Shown here piece by piece: positions 36,574 to 45,201 of a stretch of 64,000 nt of DNA. A program made the translations under genes and the position numbers. The notes under the pieces are model-generated. The model was not told where the DNA came from, did no database searches, and saw nothing but the letters and a program-made list of their open reading frames with translations. Location of the stretch: positions 1 through 64,000 of the forward strand of contig JAFVGN010000021.1 in the NCBI GenBank assembly GCA_017474925.1. Direction: 5' to 3'. Each line of letters opens with the position of its first letter. Within the stretch, counting starts at the first letter, position 1. Origin of the DNA: Prevotella sp. (lineage in GTDB: Bacteria > Bacteroidota > Bacteroidia > Bacteroidales > Bacteroidaceae).

Positions 36574-36607
36574 GAGGAGCCTTACGCTTGTAAGACTCCT
36601 CTTTTTT
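36574..36607 (+). terminator. Intrinsic terminator of the etf operon
   Basis: GAGGAG plus CTTAC (36574-36585) pairs with GTAAG plus CTCCTC (36590-36601) with one internal mismatch and a four-base loop, followed by six T residues. Confidence 0.9.
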
Positions 36608-36650
36608 ATAACCTCTTATCAACTTCTAAACAAGCAGGAGGACGGTATTC

Positions 36651-38786
36651 CTATGCAGCGTCTTTAGCAGCTTTCTCTGCGGCCTTTCGCTGCTTCTCTT
36701 CTTCCTTGCGCTTCTTCTTTTCGGCCTTCTTTTCTTCCTTGGCAGCCTTCTTGGCGGCTTTTTCTTCAGCCTTACGCTGTTTCTCTAAGGCTTTTTTTTC
36801 CTCCTTGGCTGCTTTCTTGGCAGCTTTCTCATCTGCCTTACGCTGCTTTTCTTCATCCTTGGCTGCTTTTTTGGCAGCTTTCTCATCATCACTGGACTTG
36901 CTTCTGAACAGGTTGATACGCATTTTTGGCTTAATCTTCATCTTTTGCAACTCGTTGGTGTTGGTGAACGAGAAGGTACAGCTAAGATCGGCAAAGCTGC
37001 CTGGGGCCTGAAGGTCACCTTCTGCAATAGCACCGTTGCTGACTATGTTAACATCAACGTTCCTGACCTTCACAAACGAATAGGAAGCTTCGAATACATG
37101 AGCCTTCACCTCACCGATAGGCAGCTTGCCACCCAACTTACGACGCATGACGGCCGTTCTGGGCTTGGAAATATCAAACTTAAAGTCAGCAGTAACCGAC
37201 ACTGGTCCAATGCTTGACATGTCTAGAACTGTACCCAGTTTGATGTCATTTGCCTTGGCATTGCCAAAGACGTACTTGTTGTTCTCGTCGAGGGCAAAAT
37301 AGAACTGGATATCACCAACCTGAGTGCGTATTTTTCCCTGGAACTCCTCCTTTTTCCATAACACATTGAAAGAACCAGTATAGTGAATCGTACCCAAAGC
37401 ATGAAGCTGTTTCATCATGAACTTCTTGACAACAAACTGGTTGATGAGGCGTTCTTTCTCGCCTCCCTTAATAATGGCCTCATGAACGTCAAAGTGGACT
37501 TTCAAGTCGTACTTGTTCTTCAGTCCCGTGATATAGCCGTCAGCCTTGATAGACAACAATCCACCGGGACGTGTTACCCGCACGTCGCGGAAGCGCATGC
37601 CTTCATCATCGCCCTCCATGCGGGTCTTGAGGTCAAGGGGCAGACTGAAGTTGCGCAACACCGGTGCGAAAGACCTGGAGATATCCTTCAAATAAGTATG
37701 GCCAGTGATGGTAGACGTGACATAGCTCAGCTTGGTTCCGGCTTTCTTGTTGGGGAACTTCAACTTACCCAAGGCAAAGCGCAACTCGGTATTCTTCTGG
37801 CACACCACAACATCGCTCAAGACCAAGCCCTCCTTGTTGGCCAACACTTCACACTGCAGCTTTGTGATGTCCATACCCGTCACACTGTCCTGTGCAGTAA
37901 ACTCACGCAACCAGCCATGCACGTTACCCTGCTCTATCTTGTCAACACATATCTTCATGTCGGCCCAGATGTTAAAGTGGCCGACATCGAAGAAGCCACG
38001 CTTGGGTTTGCCGGTATTCTTGCGCGGGCGATGATTGTCAGTCTTGAAGTTGACCCTACTGAGTTCAATGAGGCGGAGACTATCCTCTTCCGTATATTTG
38101 AGACTGGTTACCAAAGCCTCGTTGGTCACCAGCACGCCTTTTTTATTGAAACGTGACCAACAGCCACGCAGGTTCTCCACCTGACCCTTTAGGGTACCCT
38201 TACGTGATATGCTGACGCTCAGCTTTCCCAACGATGCCGTGTCATTGTTGAACACTACATGGATATCCTCGACCCTCGCATCATCGATGGTGAGATCCAG
38301 CTTCTTTTTCTTTTTGATAGAGTCTGTAGGCAGCTTTTCCTTGCTTTTCTTCTTGTCAGACTTGAAGGTATCAATCAGGAACTGGAAGTTGGCTACCGTG
38401 TCAGGCGACAGAGAGTCCTTAGGCAGTTTAATCAGATGAGCCTTGACGCCCTTGACCTTGACTTGGGATATGCGGAATTCATCATTCAGCAATGGCCACA
38501 AATCAACGTCAGCCTTGAGATAATCCAGAAGCAGCATCTTACGTTGCTGGCGGTCTTCAATGTCAAGACGGTAAAGCTTAGCATCCAGGGTAAGCAAGTC
38601 GATGCTCACACTGTCGATTTTGACCTTCGTTTCGAGCTTCTCAGTCAGCAGAGCAGTGGTCTCTTCCAACAATTTGTTCTGCAGCCACGAGGTGTTGAGC
38701 ATGGCAAAACACCCCGCCATCAGCAACACAATTACTCCTGCCAGCCAGCAGATCACTTTAACGCTTCGCTTCACCCATTTGCTCAT
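36651..38786 (-). CDS. AsmA-like envelope protein with Lys/Ala/Glu-rich tail
   Basis: A 711-residue protein with one N-terminal membrane helix (about 11-29, ICWLAGVIVLLMAGC). A long beta-rich periplasmic part follows with the AsmA-type start TEKLETKVKIDSVSIDLLT. AsmA-family proteins help lipids or outer-membrane components reach the outer membrane. The final 75 or so residues are an imperfect repeat of KAAKKAAKEEKK and QRKAEEKAA units, highly charged and probably one long helix, which is unusual for the family. ATG at 38786 is taken; a GTG at 38795 would overlap the upstream TGA (GTGA). It is cotranscribed with the thioredoxin-fold lipoprotein gene. Confidence 0.78.
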   Translation of the reverse strand: MSKWVKRSVKVICWLAGVIVLLMAGCFAMLNTSWLQNKLLEETTALLTEKLETKVKIDSVSIDLLTLDAKLYRLDIEDRQQRKMLLLDYLKADVDLWPLLNDEFRISQVKVKGVKAHLIKLPKDSLSPDTVANFQFLIDTFKSDKKKSKEKLPTDSIKKKKKLDLTIDDARVEDIHVVFNNDTASLGKLSVSISRKGTLKGQVENLRGCWSRFNKKGVLVTNEALVTSLKYTEEDSLRLIELSRVNFKTDNHRPRKNTGKPKRGFFDVGHFNIWADMKICVDKIEQGNVHGWLREFTAQDSVTGMDITKLQCEVLANKEGLVLSDVVVCQKNTELRFALGKLKFPNKKAGTKLSYVTSTITGHTYLKDISRSFAPVLRNFSLPLDLKTRMEGDDEGMRFRDVRVTRPGGLLSIKADGYITGLKNKYDLKVHFDVHEAIIKGGEKERLINQFVVKKFMMKQLHALGTIHYTGSFNVLWKKEEFQGKIRTQVGDIQFYFALDENNKYVFGNAKANDIKLGTVLDMSSIGPVSVTADFKFDISKPRTAVMRRKLGGKLPIGEVKAHVFEASYSFVKVRNVDVNIVSNGAIAEGDLQAPGSFADLSCTFSFTNTNELQKMKIKPKMRINLFRSKSSDDEKAAKKAAKDEEKQRKADEKAAKKAAKEEKKALEKQRKAEEKAAKKAAKEEKKAEKKKRKEEEKQRKAAEKAAKDAA

Positions 38787-38791
38787 AGTCT

Positions 38792-39850
38792 TCACTTTTG
38801 TTCTTTTTTCAGTATTTTTTCAACTTCGTCCTCCAAATTCTGAGGGGTCAGGTTACGAGCCAGGACTGTGCCCTTGCTGTTGATAATCATATTGGACGGA
38901 ATGTCGGCCACACCGAACTTGGCCAACAGGGGAGAATCCCACATACGTCCGTCACACACCGTCTTCCACGCCAGCGTGTCCCGTTGAACAATTTCCTTAC
39001 AGCTGGCTGGATCTGCATCCAGACAAATGCTCACCACACCGAGTTTGTCACCATAGTTCAGTTTCAGGCGCAACAGGCGCCTCTGCATGTCCGTGCTCTG
39101 GTAATTCCACGAGGCCCAGAAAGACAGCACGTTCACCTGCTTCTTCAAATCGTCAAGCGACACACTGCGTCCCTTGATGTCCCTGGCAGAAAAGGTCGGC
39201 ACCATGTCGTTCTTCGCAACACTGCCAAAGCCCTTGAGGCGTTTCTTCCAAGAGATGAGCTGCCCATTGTCGGGCTGATGCTGGGACAGCAGATTAACGA
39301 GTGTCAGGACTTTCTTGTAGTCAGCCTCGTTTTCCAATAGGAAATAGCGTTGTAGCAGATAAATGCTGACAGGCGAGTCGGGATGGTCCTTGATATAAGT
39401 CTCCACGTGTTTGATCACCTGAGGAGGCATCAGCTGGCTGATCTCCATGCGCAACTTCGTCATTTCCTCGTTGGCATCGGTGCCGTTGATAGCTATTTCC
39501 CTCAGATGTGAGGCATCGCCTTTAATCTCCACCTCGGCACCAGGCTCTGCAAAGACTGGCTGCTCGGAATAGTTTGGGAATATGACGATCAGCGTAGAAG
39601 GAGAGCGCAATGGAATCTCATAGGAGAAACGGCCTTCGCGTACCGGAATGGTGTCTATGCCATCCGTGGAACCGTCCATGCTATACACCCAGAACTCACC
39701 CTGGTGTATATTGCGCAGGCGACCTTCCAAGCGAAACTTGTCACTGTCAACTCCACAGGAGAATAATATCATAGCAGAAAGGCAGGCAGGCAGGATTCCA
39801 AGTCCTGCCTTCACCATTGCTCCGAGTTTATCCATCACGCTACCAAACAT
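38792..39850 (-). CDS. TlpA-like thioredoxin-fold lipoprotein lacking the CxxC motif
   Basis: A 352-residue lipoprotein with lipobox ILFSC (Cys32). A DUF4369-type N-terminal domain (about 38-130, KFRLEGRLRNIHQGEFWVYS) and a helical middle come before a TlpA/AhpC-type thioredoxin domain (about 215-350, VPTFSARDIKGRSVSLDDL). At the active site, where WASWCGPC is normal, the sequence is FWASWNYQST, so both redox cysteines are missing. The cis-proline DIPSNMIINSKG is kept. It probably binds a partner rather than doing disulfide exchange. ATGs at 39835 or 39817 are alternative starts. Confidence 0.82.
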   Translation of the reverse strand: MFGSVMDKLGAMVKAGLGILPACLSAMILFSCGVDSDKFRLEGRLRNIHQGEFWVYSMDGSTDGIDTIPVREGRFSYEIPLRSPSTLIVIFPNYSEQPVFAEPGAEVEIKGDASHLREIAINGTDANEEMTKLRMEISQLMPPQVIKHVETYIKDHPDSPVSIYLLQRYFLLENEADYKKVLTLVNLLSQHQPDNGQLISWKKRLKGFGSVAKNDMVPTFSARDIKGRSVSLDDLKKQVNVLSFWASWNYQSTDMQRRLLRLKLNYGDKLGVVSICLDADPASCKEIVQRDTLAWKTVCDGRMWDSPLLAKFGVADIPSNMIINSKGTVLARNLTPQNLEDEVEKILKKEQK

Positions 39851-39889
39851 GCGTTACTATGTTTATTGGCTTCCAAGAATTGGATATTC

Positions 39890-41572
39890 TTAGTTACCTA
39901 CATTGCTCAGCTCCAGATCGTCCTTGGCATAGTCAGCCAACTTGGGATCCTTCTCAACAGCCTGACGCAGGAAGAAACCAGACATACCGCTATTTCCCTG
40001 ACGGGCGCAGACGATAGCCTGCAGATAATCCGTCCAAGCATCGGCAGGCTTTACAGCTCTGAGCGTCTGGGCAGCCTCAGCATAGTTCTTGGTCAGCAGC
40101 TGAGCCAGTCCGGCACTATTGGAAACGGTCTTGCTCAGGTCCTGAGCAGCCAGCACATAGTTACCCTGTGCCAGGTGCAGGTTACCCAACGCCTCAGCCA
40201 AGTTGTTAGCTCCGGCAGCCTTGCCAATATAGTTCTCTGCCTGCTGGACATCGCCCTGTTGCAAAGCCAGCATACCCAAGTTTGCAAAGACCTCCGGGCA
40301 GTTTGCATTGACACGCTGAGCCTTTTCCAGCCACAGACGGGCACTCTCAAAATCACCTTTCTGCCAAGCCAGTGTAGCCAGGTTGTTGTAGGCACGTACA
40401 TCGTTGGCATAAATCTGTGTCGTCTGGGTGTAGATGCGTTCCTTCTCAGCGGCATTGTCAGTAAGCGTGGCGGCATAGAGCATTTCCTCGACACTCAGCT
40501 CACGGGCATCCTTGGCCAGCTGGTCCTTAATCTGCTGGTCGTCGCGGCCTACAACATCGTAGTTGATGGTCAGACGCGCACGACGCAGTTCTGGCAGAAT
40601 GCCGTCAGCCAGTTCACGGAAGCCGGCACTCATGTTCTTAATCTGCTGTTCGCGCTCCTCAGGATCCTTGTACATAGAAAGTACGCGCAGGATGACATCC
40701 TTGTCCTGAATGTTTGAAGCTGCCACCAGCTGCTGGAATCCCTCCCAGTCCTGAGCGGTATAGTTAGCCTCAATATTGCCGTCAAGGCTTGCCTGCTTCA
40801 TCTGCTGCTTCACATAGCCCTCGGCATTCTGCTGACGCTTGTTGGCCAGCTTCTCGTTGAGGGTGAAGCCACCGTCAGGCGATGCATAGGCTGACACCTC
40901 CACGTTCTGCAGGTTCAGTCCCTGACGATCCTGGCTGATGCGCTTCAGCAAGGCAACGAACTCCTGAACAGAGCCCGACTTGAGCTCGCTCTTACGCAGT
41001 TCTGCCTGCTGGATAAGGAAGCGGATGTTGGCCTCCTGCTTCTGTGCTACGATACGCTGGAATCCGTCTGGTGCCAGACAGCCACTCGACTGCAACAGTG
41101 TCTGACGGTACAGCTCGCTGGTTGCTATGACACCTTGGGCCACCTTCACCTCAGGTACCTGCACCTGCTTCTTGCCAATCTGGGCATCGAAGGTCAGGAA
41201 GAGATCGCTCTTATGCATGGCATCCTCATAGGGGAAGGTGCTCTTCATGGTGTAGTGTCCACCCAGGGTGTACGAGATCGTCTGGTTGTTGCCCATCACC
41301 TTCTCGCCTTGGAACAGGGCAGGCTGGCCTTTAACCTTCTTCAGTTCTCCGTTCTTCATGAAGCGCAGTTCCGGGGTCACCTTCACAACGGCTTTCTTAT
41401 TCATATACTTCTCAGGGAATGTTCCGTTGATGGTAGCCGTCACCTGACCACTCTCTGTTTCCAGCGGATTGGGGCTCACCTTGAAATAATCACTCGACAA
41501 ATTACCCAGTTTTCCTGAGCAAGAGGTTAGCAGCACCAGGGCAGCTGCCTGAAACAAAAATTTTACTTTCAT
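39890..41572 (-). CDS. TPR lipoprotein with OmpA-like middle segment
   Basis: A 560-residue lipoprotein, lipobox LLTSC after MKVKFLFQAAALV. The first 200 residues are beta-rich. A middle segment (VEVSAYASPDGGFTLNEKLA followed by KRQQNAEGYV) resembles the OmpA/MotB helix-strand core. The last 200 hold TPR-like pairs (NNLATLAWQKGDFESARLWL, ANLGMLALQQGDVQQAENYI). It is a common Bacteroidetes layout of unknown function, probably at the outer membrane. The ATG at 41572 is used; a TACCTTTG -7 box (41614-41607) with a GTTG box 19 bp upstream lies inside the longer frame. Confidence 0.78.
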   Translation of the reverse strand: MKVKFLFQAAALVLLTSCSGKLGNLSSDYFKVSPNPLETESGQVTATINGTFPEKYMNKKAVVKVTPELRFMKNGELKKVKGQPALFQGEKVMGNNQTISYTLGGHYTMKSTFPYEDAMHKSDLFLTFDAQIGKKQVQVPEVKVAQGVIATSELYRQTLLQSSGCLAPDGFQRIVAQKQEANIRFLIQQAELRKSELKSGSVQEFVALLKRISQDRQGLNLQNVEVSAYASPDGGFTLNEKLANKRQQNAEGYVKQQMKQASLDGNIEANYTAQDWEGFQQLVAASNIQDKDVILRVLSMYKDPEEREQQIKNMSAGFRELADGILPELRRARLTINYDVVGRDDQQIKDQLAKDARELSVEEMLYAATLTDNAAEKERIYTQTTQIYANDVRAYNNLATLAWQKGDFESARLWLEKAQRVNANCPEVFANLGMLALQQGDVQQAENYIGKAAGANNLAEALGNLHLAQGNYVLAAQDLSKTVSNSAGLAQLLTKNYAEAAQTLRAVKPADAWTDYLQAIVCARQGNSGMSGFFLRQAVEKDPKLADYAKDDLELSNVGN

Positions 41573-41711
41573 CGTTTTTTCCTTGATTAAATTTGCATAT
41601 TGTTCGCAAAGGTACAAAAATTTCTGATATCTGCAACACCTTTGGAAATTAAAAATTGAAAATAAGGAATTAAAAATACAAAAACAGGAATCACGGACAG
41701 GCAATCAACAA

Positions 41712-41736
41712 AAAAAGAGGCCCCGAAAAGCCTCTC
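41712..41736 (-). terminator. Terminator of tRNA-Leu
   Basis: On the minus strand a GAGGC/GCCTC stem with an eight-base loop is followed by seven T residues, about ten bases after the tRNA 3' end. Confidence 0.75.
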
Positions 41737-41746
41737 TTGTTGCGTG

Positions 41747-41830
41747 TGCCGCGAGCGGGACTCGAACCCGCACAGCCGTTATGGCCAAGGGATTTTAAGT
41801 CCCTCGTGTCTACCATTCCACCATCGCGGC
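41747..41830 (-). tRNA. tRNA-Leu (anticodon UAA)
   Basis: An 84-base class II tRNA. The acceptor arms GCCGCGA and TCGCGGC pair, the anticodon loop CTTAAAA gives UAA, a long variable arm follows (TGGCCATAACGGCTG region), and the T-arm contains GGTTCGAGTCC. CCA is not encoded. It has its own promoter and terminator. Confidence 0.95.
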
Positions 41831-41845
41831 GACCTTAAGCGGGTG

Positions 41846-41876
41846 CAAAGATACGAAATAATTCTCAATCCACAAC
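41846..41876 (-). promoter_or_regulatory. tRNA-Leu promoter with GC discriminator
   Basis: On the minus strand GTTG (41876-41873), 19 bp, TATCTTTG (41853-41846), then CACCCGC before the tRNA. The GC-rich stretch after the -7 box is shared with the rRNA-type promoter at the left edge. Confidence 0.7.
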
Positions 41877-41912
41877 TGACAAATCGTACTTTTTTTCACG
41901 CCAGGCTTATTT

Positions 41913-42509
41913 TTAGCGTTTCGTACCAACAGAAAGGAAGCCCAATGGCTCGGTAGACGAGGCAAGGTATTTCTCAAGTCCCACGTCGCCCTCTTCTCCG
42001 TTTTGGATGATACCACCATTGTTCATATCGTATTTCTTGCCACACTTCCCGCACGTTGCTATACCGCTGGTACTCATGGTCAGCGGGAACTTAGGGTTCA
42101 CGTAGTTGTCTGCCTTCCTGACACAGTTCGGGCACTGGGCATCGTAGGCCACAAAACCGCCGTTGGGGGAGGTGTTGAAAGTCTGATAGCCCACGATAAT
42201 ACCGTTATTGACCCCCAAGACAAAGTTTGCACGTCGTTCTTCCTCAGTCTTGGTCTGTTGTGAGGACATGTTCTGGTTGTTCTGGAACGAGAAGTACATG
42301 CCGCTGTCCCATATCTTGCAGAACACCCCTCGCGAAGCAGCATTCATAGCCGTGGCGAGCGTAGGATCCTGATGAATCATGTTGTTATAGTCAAATCGGC
42401 AGGGCCACACGGAGTATTCTCCTTCAGTCTGGCAGGAAGTGAGGAGCGAAGCAGGCAGCACAAAGAGTGCCATACCGAGCAACAGTCCAGGAAATCCTCT
42501 ATGCTTCAT
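41913..42509 (-). CDS. Lipoprotein with a four-cysteine zinc-ribbon or Rieske-like site
   Basis: A 198-residue lipoprotein, lipobox LLTSC (Cys26). The C-terminal half has two CxxC pairs, CPNC (126, 129) and CGKC (153, 156), followed by KKYDMNNGGIIQNGEEG, which recalls a Rieske domain in shape but lacks its histidines. A zinc or rubredoxin-like site is possible. It starts three bases after argH and is the last gene of the pyrE operon. Its function is unknown. Confidence 0.7.
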   Translation of the reverse strand: MKHRGFPGLLLGMALFVLPASLLTSCQTEGEYSVWPCRFDYNNMIHQDPTLATAMNAASRGVFCKIWDSGMYFSFQNNQNMSSQQTKTEEERRANFVLGVNNGIIVGYQTFNTSPNGGFVAYDAQCPNCVRKADNYVNPKFPLTMSTSGIATCGKCGKKYDMNNGGIIQNGEEGDVGLEKYLASSTEPLGFLSVGTKR

Positions 42510-42512
42510 CCT

Positions 42513-43856
42513 TCACGCCTTACTTAACAGTTTACTTTCAGCCTCTGCAACACGCTCGAAGCCAAAACTGCCGAACACCTGTTGCATCAGTGCACAAATG
42601 CGGTCGTTGCACAAATTGCCTATTGAACCCTCGTGGGTATGGTGTATGTCCTTGTCCGGACGGAACGTGCCAGCTTCAATCTCCAGTCCTACTTGCTTAT
42701 AGGCATCCCTGAAGGGCATCCCCTCTGTGGCAAGACGGTTCACCGTCTCTACGCTAAACATCGGGTCGTACATGGGGTTGTCGAGGATATCCTCGCGTAC
42801 CTCAATCTTATTGATAATATAGGCTGCCATCTGCAGGCAGTCCTTCAGTTCGTCAAAGGCAGGCAGGAACACCTCCTTGATGATCTGCAAGTCGCGGAAA
42901 TAACCTACAGGCAGATTGTTCATGATGAGCGTCACCTGCTGAGGCAGCGCCTGCAGCTTGTTGCACTTGGCGCGAATCAGTTCGAAGACGTCGGGATTCT
43001 TCTTATGGGGCATGATGCTAGAGCCCGTAGTACACTCCTTGGGCAAACGTACAAACGAGAAATTCTGGGAGTTGAACAAACAGGCATCGAAAGCCATCTT
43101 TGCCAGGGTGCCTGCTATGGTGGCCAGGGCAAAGCCCACGTTGCGTTCCATCTTGCCACGTCCCATTTGCGCATAGACGACGTTATAGTCCATCGAATCG
43201 AAACCCAACAGGTCAGTAGTCATCTGACGGTTCAAGGGGAATGAAGAGCCATAGCCGGCAGCACTGCCCAACGGATTGCGGTTGGTCATCTTATAGGCTG
43301 CTTGCAGGAAAAGCAGGTCATCGGTCAGCGACTCCGCATAGGCTCCAAACCACAGACCGAAGCTCGAAGGCATGGCCACCTGCAGGTGGGTATAGCCAGG
43401 CATCAGCACCTTCTTGTATTGTTCACTCTTGTGGATGAGCTCCTCGAAGAGCACCCTGACGGCATCGGCCACTTCTTTCAGCTCGTGACGGGTAAACAAC
43501 TTCAGGTCAACCAGCACCTGGTCATTGCGTGAGCGTCCTGAGTGTATCTTCTTGCCCATGTCGCCCAACTTACGCGTCAGCATCAGCTCCACTTGGGAAT
43601 GGACGTCCTCGACACCATCCTCAATGACGAACTCGCCACGTTCGGCCACCTGGTATATCTCTTTCAGCTCTGCCAGCAACAGGGGCAGTTCGTCCTCACC
43701 TATGAGTCCGATGCTCTGCAGCATGGTGATATGCGCCATGGAGCCCAGCACGTCATACTTGGCCAGATAGAGGTCCATCTCGCGGTCACGCCCCACCGTG
43801 AAGCGCTCAATCTCCGCATTGACCTCGAAATTCTTCTCCCACAGTTTATTGGCCAT
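42513..43856 (-). CDS. argH: Argininosuccinate lyase
   Basis: A 447-residue enzyme that splits argininosuccinate into arginine and fumarate, the last step of arginine synthesis. The superfamily signature GSSIMPHKKNPDVFE is near residue 285, with HSGRSRNDQV near 105 and MPGYTHLQVAMP near 155. Its ATG shares a base with the stop of the SRPBCC gene (TAATG). Other arg genes are not in the window. Confidence 0.96.
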   Translation of the reverse strand: MANKLWEKNFEVNAEIERFTVGRDREMDLYLAKYDVLGSMAHITMLQSIGLIGEDELPLLLAELKEIYQVAERGEFVIEDGVEDVHSQVELMLTRKLGDMGKKIHSGRSRNDQVLVDLKLFTRHELKEVADAVRVLFEELIHKSEQYKKVLMPGYTHLQVAMPSSFGLWFGAYAESLTDDLLFLQAAYKMTNRNPLGSAAGYGSSFPLNRQMTTDLLGFDSMDYNVVYAQMGRGKMERNVGFALATIAGTLAKMAFDACLFNSQNFSFVRLPKECTTGSSIMPHKKNPDVFELIRAKCNKLQALPQQVTLIMNNLPVGYFRDLQIIKEVFLPAFDELKDCLQMAAYIINKIEVREDILDNPMYDPMFSVETVNRLATEGMPFRDAYKQVGLEIEAGTFRPDKDIHHTHEGSIGNLCNDRICALMQQVFGSFGFERVAEAESKLLSKA

Positions 43857-44269
43857 TATACATAAGGTATTTTTGACAATGCATCGGCAATTTTCTCCAC
43901 ACCGTCCTGAAGCGGACCGCCAATCATTCCCTTCAGCATAAAGGGGATGTCAGCCTCTACCGTCAGCTGCATCGTGCTCTCAGTCTCCGTAACAGGCAGC
44001 ATCTGAATCAACAGGTTGAAGGGCACGGGCGACTGCTCCGTCTCAAACTTCACACACTTGTTCTCATCGCGCTCCACGACGCGCAATTTGATGGTACCCA
44101 CGGGAGCTACGCTTACCTCTACAGAATCGCTGTCAAAATTGAAGGTCTGCATGGTCTCCCCAGGCACGAGGTGGCGTACACGCTCCAGATTGCTGAGATC
44201 ACTGATGTTACGATAGACGTCCTCAACAGGGTAAGCTATCTGCTTTACACTACTTTCAAACTTAGTCAT
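43856..44269 (-). CDS. SRPBCC (START-like) family protein
   Basis: A 137-residue protein starting MTKFESSVKQIAYPVEDVYRN, typical of the polyketide-cyclase/START-like fold that binds a hydrophobic ligand in a beta-cavity. Alternating strands (VSVAPVGTIKLRVVERD, STMQLTVEADIP) and a C-terminal helix (LQDGVEKIADALSK) are visible. The ligand is unknown. The ATG at 44269 is used. It is coupled to argH by a one-base overlap and lies 56 bases after pyrE. Confidence 0.78.
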   Translation of the reverse strand: MTKFESSVKQIAYPVEDVYRNISDLSNLERVRHLVPGETMQTFNFDSDSVEVSVAPVGTIKLRVVERDENKCVKFETEQSPVPFNLLIQMLPVTETESTMQLTVEADIPFMLKGMIGGPLQDGVEKIADALSKIPYV

Positions 44270-44325
44270 AATTTTTATTTTAGTTTTTAATTCAAGTCTC
44301 ACATGTTTTACTCATCTCTTCCTGA

Positions 44326-44958
44326 TTACACACCCCAAACGGAAGGATCCTTGCGCCACTCCTTGAGCACCTCTATCTCCTCAGGCTTGATATAGCCCGT
44401 CTTGGCAGCCTGCTCCAGCACGGCAGCATAGTCACTCAAGGTAATCAGCCGCACACCAGCTTCAGCGAAAGCCTCTTCGGCAACAGGGAAACCGTAGGTG
44501 AACGAAGCCACCATGCCGACAACCTCGACACCGTACTGACGAAGGGCAGCCACAGCTTTCAGACTGGAACCGCCAGTAGAGATGAGGTCTTCCACGACGA
44601 CGACCTTGGCACCCTGTTTCAGTTCGCCTTCCACCTGATTGCCCATACCGTGGTCTTTCGGCTTCGGACGCACATAGGCATAGGGCAGTCCCAGCTCGTC
44701 AGCTACCAGTGCACCCTGTGCGATGGCTCCCGTTGCCACACCGGCAACAGCCTCTGCCTCGGGGAAGTTCTCCTGGATGGCATGACAGAGTTCCAGTTTC
44801 ACAAACGAGCGGACGTCGGCATAGCCAAGGGTTTTGCGGTTGTCCGTATAGATAGGCGACTTCCAGCCCGATGCCCATGTAAAGGGTTCATTGGGCTGCA
44901 ACTTGATGGCCTTGATATCCATCAGTTTCTGTGCGAAAAGATGCTTGATTGTATTCAT
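44326..44958 (-). CDS. pyrE: Orotate phosphoribosyltransferase
   Basis: A 210-residue enzyme that joins orotate and PRPP to orotidine monophosphate in pyrimidine synthesis. The PRPP loop is VVVVEDLISTGGSS near residue 120, and PYAYVRPKPKDHG is the flexible catalytic loop. The ATG at 44958 gives MNTIKHLFAQKLMDIKAI. The frame continues upstream only because a 75-bp DNA repeat happens to be open, and that part is promoter. It is first in the pyrE-SRPBCC-argH-lipoprotein operon. Confidence 0.95.
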   Translation of the reverse strand: MNTIKHLFAQKLMDIKAIKLQPNEPFTWASGWKSPIYTDNRKTLGYADVRSFVKLELCHAIQENFPEAEAVAGVATGAIAQGALVADELGLPYAYVRPKPKDHGMGNQVEGELKQGAKVVVVEDLISTGGSSLKAVAALRQYGVEVVGMVASFTYGFPVAEEAFAEAGVRLITLSDYAAVLEQAAKTGYIKPEEIEVLKEWRKDPSVWGV

Positions 44959-44986
44959 TTTCTTAAATCCATTAAGTTTTCGCTGA

Positions 44987-45167
44987 CAAAGGTACGAATA
45001 AGCGAGCGAAAAGCCAAATAAATTTGAGCTTTTCCGAGCGTGAGTACCTTCTTGCATCGCAAAAAGGTACGAATAAGCGAGCGAAAAGCCAAATAAATTT
45101 GAGCTTTTCCGAGCGTGAGTACCTTCTTGCATCGCAAAAAGGTACGAATAAGCGAGCGAAATACAAA
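44987..45167 (-). repeat. Tandem 75-bp promoter-bearing repeat (two full copies and one partial)
   Basis: GGTACGAATAAGCGAGCGAA recurs at 44991, 45066 and 45141, an exact 75-base period. Each copy is an imperfect palindrome (AAGGTAC to GTACCTT). Each carries, on the minus strand, a TTTG box and a TACCTTTN box 19-20 bp apart: 45018-45015 with 44994-44987, 45093-45090 with 45069-45062, and 45167-45164 with 45144-45137. Only the copy nearest pyrE has the full TACCTTTG; the other two end in TTTT. pyrE may therefore have up to three promoters. Confidence 0.85.
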
Positions 45168-45188
45168 AGAAAAGCTTGTTTTTCTTTT
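45165..45188 (-). terminator. A/T-rich hairpin after the second phosphatase gene
   Basis: AAAAGAAAA (45165-45173) pairs with TTTTCTTTT (45180-45188) around a six-base loop, 14 bases after the stop of the phosphatase gene. It overlaps the -33 box of the distal pyrE promoter. A terminator role is possible but the stem is weak. Confidence 0.35.
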
Positions 45189-45201
45189 TACATCCGTGCT
45201 C

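Noticed and set aside
42467..44216. Several plus-strand frames of 65-203 codons opposite argH and the SRPBCC gene.
   Set aside because: All are shadows of argH and its neighbour, with no start signals or family features.
44987..45167. Possible CRISPR array.
   Set aside because: The repeats are directly joined with no unique spacers, and no cas genes are present.
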